Assembly (NCBI GenBank): GCA_040954595.2 | Contig: CM082580.2 | Span: 3,596,001 to 3,660,000 of the forward strand | Direction of reading: 5' to 3' | Source of the DNA: Balanoglossus misakiensis | Taxonomy: Eukaryota > Hemichordata | Length of the DNA: 64,000 nt | Shown here: positions 23,901-64,000 of the stretch, piece after piece | Layout: each line of letters opens with the position of its first letter | Numbering within the stretch: position 1 is the stretch's first letter | Made by a program: the position numbers and the translations under genes | Notes under the pieces: generated by a model | The model's input: the letters and a program-made list of their open reading frames with translations, nothing else | Told to the model about the DNA's origin: nothing | The model's database searches: none

Positions 23901-24857
23901 TTTATAAGTTCTTACGAGACGGTAAATATTATGTGCAATTTCAATTAATACTCATCTAATCAATGTGTAATTTTAATTAATACTAGTATATTTGATCAAT
24001 GTGTATTACAGATGATTGACATCTAATTATAAGCACTGGGCATTTGAAATGTGTCGAATTAAAAAAAAAGTTTAATTATTTCACATTATTTGGCGAATTA
24101 TCTCTGGCCCATCTGAGTGAACATAGAAGATATCTCTACCCTGCATGTAAAATGTAAAACACATTTATTTTGATTTTTAGCTACAAGATCATTCTTAAAC
24201 CCTTCAATGATGTTCTTAATAGGGAATGCAAATTAAGTATCATATAACCTTTGGAAGCAAACATTTGGTTAACTCAATTAAAATGTGTAAAACCTGTAAC
24301 TTATATAATTGATGAATGTATTAGTCTCCTGCAAGAAAGAATCTATGAAGGGTATGCTTACTTTTCTTGGCGAAGACGATAATTCTTTTGGCAGTGACGA
24401 AATAATTTCGGTCATATTTTTCACTTTCGCTTCCTGCTTGGTCGTGCTGTTTGCCAGAATCCTCAGTGAAGATGTCGAAATCGTCGTGAAGTTCATGGTC
24501 AAGCAGGTGATGCACGAGTTGGAGGCTGGGACCGCGACTACCGTTAACTGTCGGCGCATGCTTCATTCCCAGCCGCTCCATAATCTCGCGTTTTATGAAA
24601 GCCAGTCGCAAGTTTCTGGCTTCGTCTGAGTCACAGTTGGGGCATGTTGTTGTCTGGTTGGCTTGCGGCAACGGTGTGCTGTAGGTTGTCTCTGCAACGT
24701 CGTCGTCACCTGAAACGTGTGACTTGGTCGGTCTCCATCCTTCGTCTTCGCTCCCGACGGATTCTTCCGATTCGATATCCGCTCGCTCCGAACACACCGA
24801 CGAGAAGGCGAGAAAGATGCAAATAATTCCAGCAGCGGTACGCATATTGACGTACAT
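20948..24857 (-). CDS. GDF8/11-like (myostatin-type) TGF-beta family ligand precursor
   Basis: Three exons, 24857-24362, 21994-21612 and 21316-20948, join in phases 1 and 0 to give 415 residues, the exon count of vertebrate myostatin and GDF11. Residues 1-23 form a signal peptide (AGIICIFLAFSSVCS); Met5 could also start it. The propeptide holds a CPNCDSDEARNLRLAFIKRE block resembling the latency helix of GDF8/11, then FFFKFS, LWVYVKP and WGIEVEAVDHAGHS. Furin site RKRR precedes a 106-residue mature part with nine Cys in the GDF8/activin/TGF-beta pattern (CC, YCTGEC, RCC, terminal CGCS). PFLEIR before the furin site matches the family. The mature region is more divergent than typical for GDF8/11 (FVIRPKQYQAYYC, LLYFDDDSTIIHGDIPNMVV). 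Known role of the family: secreted dimer acting through type II activin receptors and Smad2/3. Confidence 0.95.
21995..24361 (-). other. Intron 1 of the GDF8/11-like gene
   Basis: 2.37 kb intron. Besides the G-rich tract it contains a GC-richer block at 22815-23210 that is open on the minus strand for 131 codons but has no matched splice sites or known motif. No other exon was needed to join exons 1 and 2. Confidence 0.6.
22460..22500 (-). promoter_or_regulatory. G-quadruplex-type tract in intron 1 of GDF8/11-like gene
   Basis: On the plus strand, repeated CCCCA units; on the transcribed-sense minus strand this reads GGGGTGGGGTGGGGTGGGG, then another GGGG run. At least four G4 runs with 1-nt loops meet the usual quadruplex pattern. 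Any regulatory effect is inference. Confidence 0.6.
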
Positions 24858-24970
24858 TGCTTTAAAACACTGATCGAAGTAAACGTTACGCAGCGGTAAC
24901 CATCAGCTCAGCAGCGCAGCGACGTATATCGCTCACATCAAACTGGATGTTGACGCTTTTCAGGACCCCG

Positions 24971-24978
24971 TTTATATA
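24971..24978 (-). promoter_or_regulatory. TATA box of the GDF8/11-like gene
   Basis: TATATAAA on the minus strand, 114 nt before the start codon at 24857, with GC-rich flanks (GCCGC upstream, CGGGG downstream). Position predicts transcription start near 24945 and an 85-90 nt 5' UTR. Confidence 0.7.
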
Positions 24979-27900
24979 GCGGCGGACACAAGAATAGGTT
25001 GACCTCTGATCCTATCAGTGATGGAAAACATCAAACGCAGTTTGACTGTTTCAGCACTTTATATTGGAATAAATTCCTCGCTGCAGGCGAAGAGAATTTG
25101 TCCTCCCTCAGACAAGAATTCCATGTGTTAGGTCCAAGTGGAGGTACCACGCTTCCCATGCCCTGCATTATATTAAATTTCAACGCCCGGTACACAGGTT
25201 ACTGCTAATCTGCAGAACCGCAAAATATGATCCAAGACGTAATTTTCACAAGGCGCCACAGAAGCAGCGACAGAACTGTATCGGGGAAACATCTTAGTTA
25301 AAAGCGGCAAATGTCAACTCATGCTTTTGCTGAAGAGTTTACGTACTGCTTCCTTCGAAATAGCAAGAAGCGTTTTTCGGTAGTGTAATAAAATAGGGGC
25401 AGGCTACGTGGATATGGATAATGCAGTAATGTGGCTCAGGCTAACAAACACGTCAACATCACATGCAGGCCCAAGTTTAATTTTGTTGTTTGGGATAACA
25501 TAAACATAGATCGCGTGAGGCCTCAATGATTGACTTATTCCCGATGGATAAACAGGAGAGAACCGGATACGAAATTCACCCGTGGAGTCACGTAATGTTA
25601 TTTTAACACATATGAGGACGATTTCATTTATTGAGCAGAAAACGAAACATACCAAAGAGAAAGTTCGTGTTTTTCATCATTTTCACTTTGTACCTGATTA
25701 GAATAGTTAACACGAGAAAAGTTGTTAATAAAATAATTCATACGATGGAAATGTTGAAAAGTCTAGGCCAAACTGGCCTGTATATGACTAAGTCAACAAA
25801 CTCCTTTTTTCTAACCATCAGTGAAATATGCTGATGAATTTTTTTCTCATTTCAATTTGGAAACTGCCAATTAATGGTGTCCTGAAATTCCTAAAATTGA
25901 CAATTGTTCAAAGTCCACATGCAAGGAATATACCCAAAGTCCACTTGAATTTATAACACACAGGAAACACATTTGATCGCTAAGGTACAGATTACAAAAG
26001 TGTTGTTTACCACTTCAAAGTCACTGCGAATTCATCTAAATAAGTATCGATGACCAATATGTTATCGGGGGAAACTTTTGACCAATCTACGAGCAGGGTT
26101 TGTAAAATGCGCAGACGCACCGCAGCCTAAATATCCAACGTAAACATGGACTGCGCATGTGTGAAAGATCTGAGGTATTCTATAAGTAAATCAGAGACAA
26201 AGGCTGACGTGTCCAAAGGATTGATTCTGCATTGTGGGTAAAACTGTGGCTCAGTGATCATATATGGAGGCGATACATCTGTGAAATAATAAAAGAAGAG
26301 ATTTTCAAGGGTGAGAATCTTGTCACGGGGAAGATGACTCGCTCTGTTTTTCTCGAGGTACCCGGGTTCTTTTCCTTACCTCTCAGTATTTTGAGAAGCT
26401 TCAAATCTGGTCACATACATCTATTTGAAAATACCAAGCCTATAAGAACACGTGCCCACACGTGGGGCCCGTCTATGCTACGTCTATTGCTACGTCTACT
26501 GATTTGACGCACAATCTTATGGAGGTACATGGATGTAATTTTTCGATTTTTTAAAAATGTAGATTTTAAATTTGGAGAAATTTCGTGTGATCAGACGTTT
26601 TTCTCACATATCAGGTAATATGCTTTTATTAGAGTGGTATTGTAAATCAATGTGTTAATGTGGTTGCCTCACTTCTTTTTCGCGTAGTTGCAAGTAGAGT
26701 TTTCTAGAAAGGATAAACAACAACAACAGCAACAACAAAAATAACAAAAATAATAACAGTAAAAACTACCCAGGGTGTGACGCTGAGTACACACCTCTTC
26801 GCAGGCGGTATATATATTTACTTGACTGTGTGCACGTAAATTTGAAAGGTTGAAAGGTCTCCGTTGTCACAAGTATCTCCAAACAGTACCTTTTCAAATA
26901 TAGCTTGTGCCGCTACAAGAGCGACGCACATATGCGCAGATGGCCTACATCACGTAATAACACGTAATGCCCGACGGGAACGAGATACCAGACTAGACTG
27001 CGATGATTGACACATGATGACTATTTGTTCATAATTGACTGTATTCTGACCAATTACTAACACAGTAATCCATTTCCCACTCAGCTGAGTGCTTCAATTG
27101 GAAGTGCATCAGCGGTGTTGACGATAATGCGACTGTGGTTACTTCCCACGGAGTTTGCCTTGAGGTTTATATTGAAAGCAGACTTATCATAATTCGAGAC
27201 CGAGTGAACTCGCTGTATGACCGGATCTGGTTGCACACAGCCTCTTCGAAAATAACGTGAAAGAATGCACGTTTGGGACTCTATTTGTTTCCCACTGGCG
27301 ATTAGACACGCCAGAGACACACGTACGCTATTAGGGACTTCAACAGGGGCGATTTGCTTATCTCTGAGCAAACGTTTACTCGGATCAAAATAGAAAATGA
27401 AAACGGGCATCGCAATGTATGACGTCAGTAATTGTGATATCACAACGCAGATTTCTTAGAGCACACAAATATATAGGAAAATTACCCTCGTGAAAAGTCC
27501 TAAAGCTAGCATGACACTTTAAACAAATCAATAAAATGGGAAAATACCATTTGGAGTGATTTGCCCAAGTACATGTAGTCTTCCTGCCATAACCTCCCCC
27601 CCCCCCCCCCCCGAATACCTGGGCGTTTTCGATCAACCGCTCTCTGAATAACAAAATCTTACATCCGGCGCACGCGGAGTTATCACATAAGTCTGTTCTG
27701 CCTTTAGTCCAAAAGACAAACATCGTGTGTAGGGCATTTTGTGTAAGGAATGCACGACATGTTGTTATATTGCGCAAACGGTACGTTTTGGGGCCTACAA
27801 TTTATTAGATTTTAAGTTCGAAGAGTCTATAAGTCTTGCTTAGTACAAAGAATGACTGTTTGCATCTCAGTAATGACACAATCAACGTCCTTTCTCAAGA

Positions 27901-28745
27901 AGCGTAGCGACCGTTCATTCAAACATTTTGTGTTGAATGACCTAACGACATGTTCAAGTTGTTGCAGCAAGAAACTGCTTTTCTGGTTTCACCAACCTGT
28001 AACTTCGGTGCATTATCGTTGAGGGCGTGAAATTAAAATAATCACAACCAGTAAATGTTATGTCAATACTGGTGATATGTCTATATTTCCCGTAAATGCG
28101 TTCTATAATTGATAGCCAAAGGTGTATGACACCAGGTAGCAAGGGGTAAATATGTATTATTTGAACTGAAAAGTTCAATGATAATATTCTTATTAATTAC
28201 GCATAGGGCAGATAGCCGTGCTTAACGATGGTTTGTGCTGACATATGTTTACCAAACGATGCCACCTTCAAATGATTCGTGTAAAGGTAAAATACAATTT
28301 TTTTTTAAATTCAGGGTGATAAATATAGCCTAGATAGATAAATCAATGACAGAATAAAGTCAAATCAAATTTATAGGAAAAGGACTTTAATTCTCATCAG
28401 AAACGTTAAAAAATACATTTATGATTCAAAACGCAACGCTAATTATTTTTTTTCCAAAGCTCTTAAAACAGTTTCCAATCCAGGGTGCAATGTAGGGGAT
28501 AGATTAATCCGAAATAATTTAATTGCGTACTATGACTTTTACAAGACTATATGAAAGTTATTGGAATGTATGCATATGGTATAAATTCTACGAAAGTTCG
28601 GATTTTCTGGAATATTTATATTATGTTCTGAGACGCGTCTAATAGACAGGTTTCGCATACGTGAATTGATTCCGTATAATATGAAAATTTGTCGACTTTA
28701 AATCTGCTGTTTATGTTTAGCTGCTATGCAACAATATTTGAGTAG
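24979..28745. other. Intergenic region between GDF8/11-like and giant receptor genes
   Basis: The left part is the GDF8/11 upstream region and the right part the 3' UTR of the giant gene. A 120-codon minus-strand frame at 27081-27443 (SLACLIASGKQIESQTC, RYFRRGCVQPDP) is the longest plausible orphan frame; I do not recognise it and see no splice partners. A 17-bp C tract is at 27596-27612. Otherwise AT-rich with nothing recognisable. Confidence 0.55.

Positions 28746-64000
<35,255 letters not shown>

Noticed and set aside
24971-25208. 69-codon plus-strand frame near 24999-25208 as a divergent gene
   Set aside because: No recognisable motif or splice sites; the area is better explained as the GDF8/11 promoter region.

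Overview
The window is intron-rich animal nuclear DNA. Its short exons are bounded by GT-AG introns and encode metazoan extracellular modules: MAM, LDL-receptor class A (LDLa) and a TGF-beta family ligand. A single divergent GDF8/11 (myostatin-type) gene with the three-exon plan known from vertebrates, next to very long MAM/LDLa receptors, suggests an invertebrate deuterostome such as a hemichordate or cephalochordate. That is an inference; other bilaterians are not excluded. No bacterial, organellar, rRNA or CRISPR signal was seen.

Layout, left to right. (1) 1-2423, + strand: the 3' end of a MAM-domain single-pass receptor with an NPAY tail. (2) 2424-13450: a gene-poor repeat island. It holds palindromic elements, a decayed Ty3/Gypsy-like retroelement (integrase remnants 6956-7860, envelope-like reading frames 9018-10442) and a 1.3 kb inverted duplicate of the envelope-like part (10688-12032), itself interrupted by a 100-bp hairpin transposon. 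(3) 13451-19216, + strand: an eight-exon receptor with signal peptide, Thr/Ser-rich mucin-like stalk, two LDLa-type modules, one membrane segment and an acidic tail. (4) 20948-24857, - strand: a complete GDF8/11-like precursor with furin site, nine-cysteine mature domain and an upstream TATA box. (5) 28746-64000, - strand: the 3' portion of a giant receptor. I could join 63 exons in frame, giving about 3,270 residues: 17 MAM domains, 8 LDLa modules (the first cut by the window edge), one transmembrane helix and a cytoplasmic tail ending with an NPMY motif. Its 5' end lies beyond the window.

The three receptor genes share a tail plan: membrane exon entered in phase 1 and left in phase 2, next exon phase 2 to 0, then phase-0 exons, with an NPxY or xPxY tyrosine motif. 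They therefore look like one dispersed family with interchangeable ectodomains. In LDL-receptor-type proteins NPxY motifs recruit PTB-domain or clathrin adaptors, so endocytic or signalling receptors are likely, but ligands cannot be read from sequence. The ligand gene lies between the receptors; nothing here shows a functional link.

The introns of the giant gene carry recent-looking elements, including two TTAA-flanked fold-back elements of one family and a 143-bp GA tract close to the last splice acceptor.
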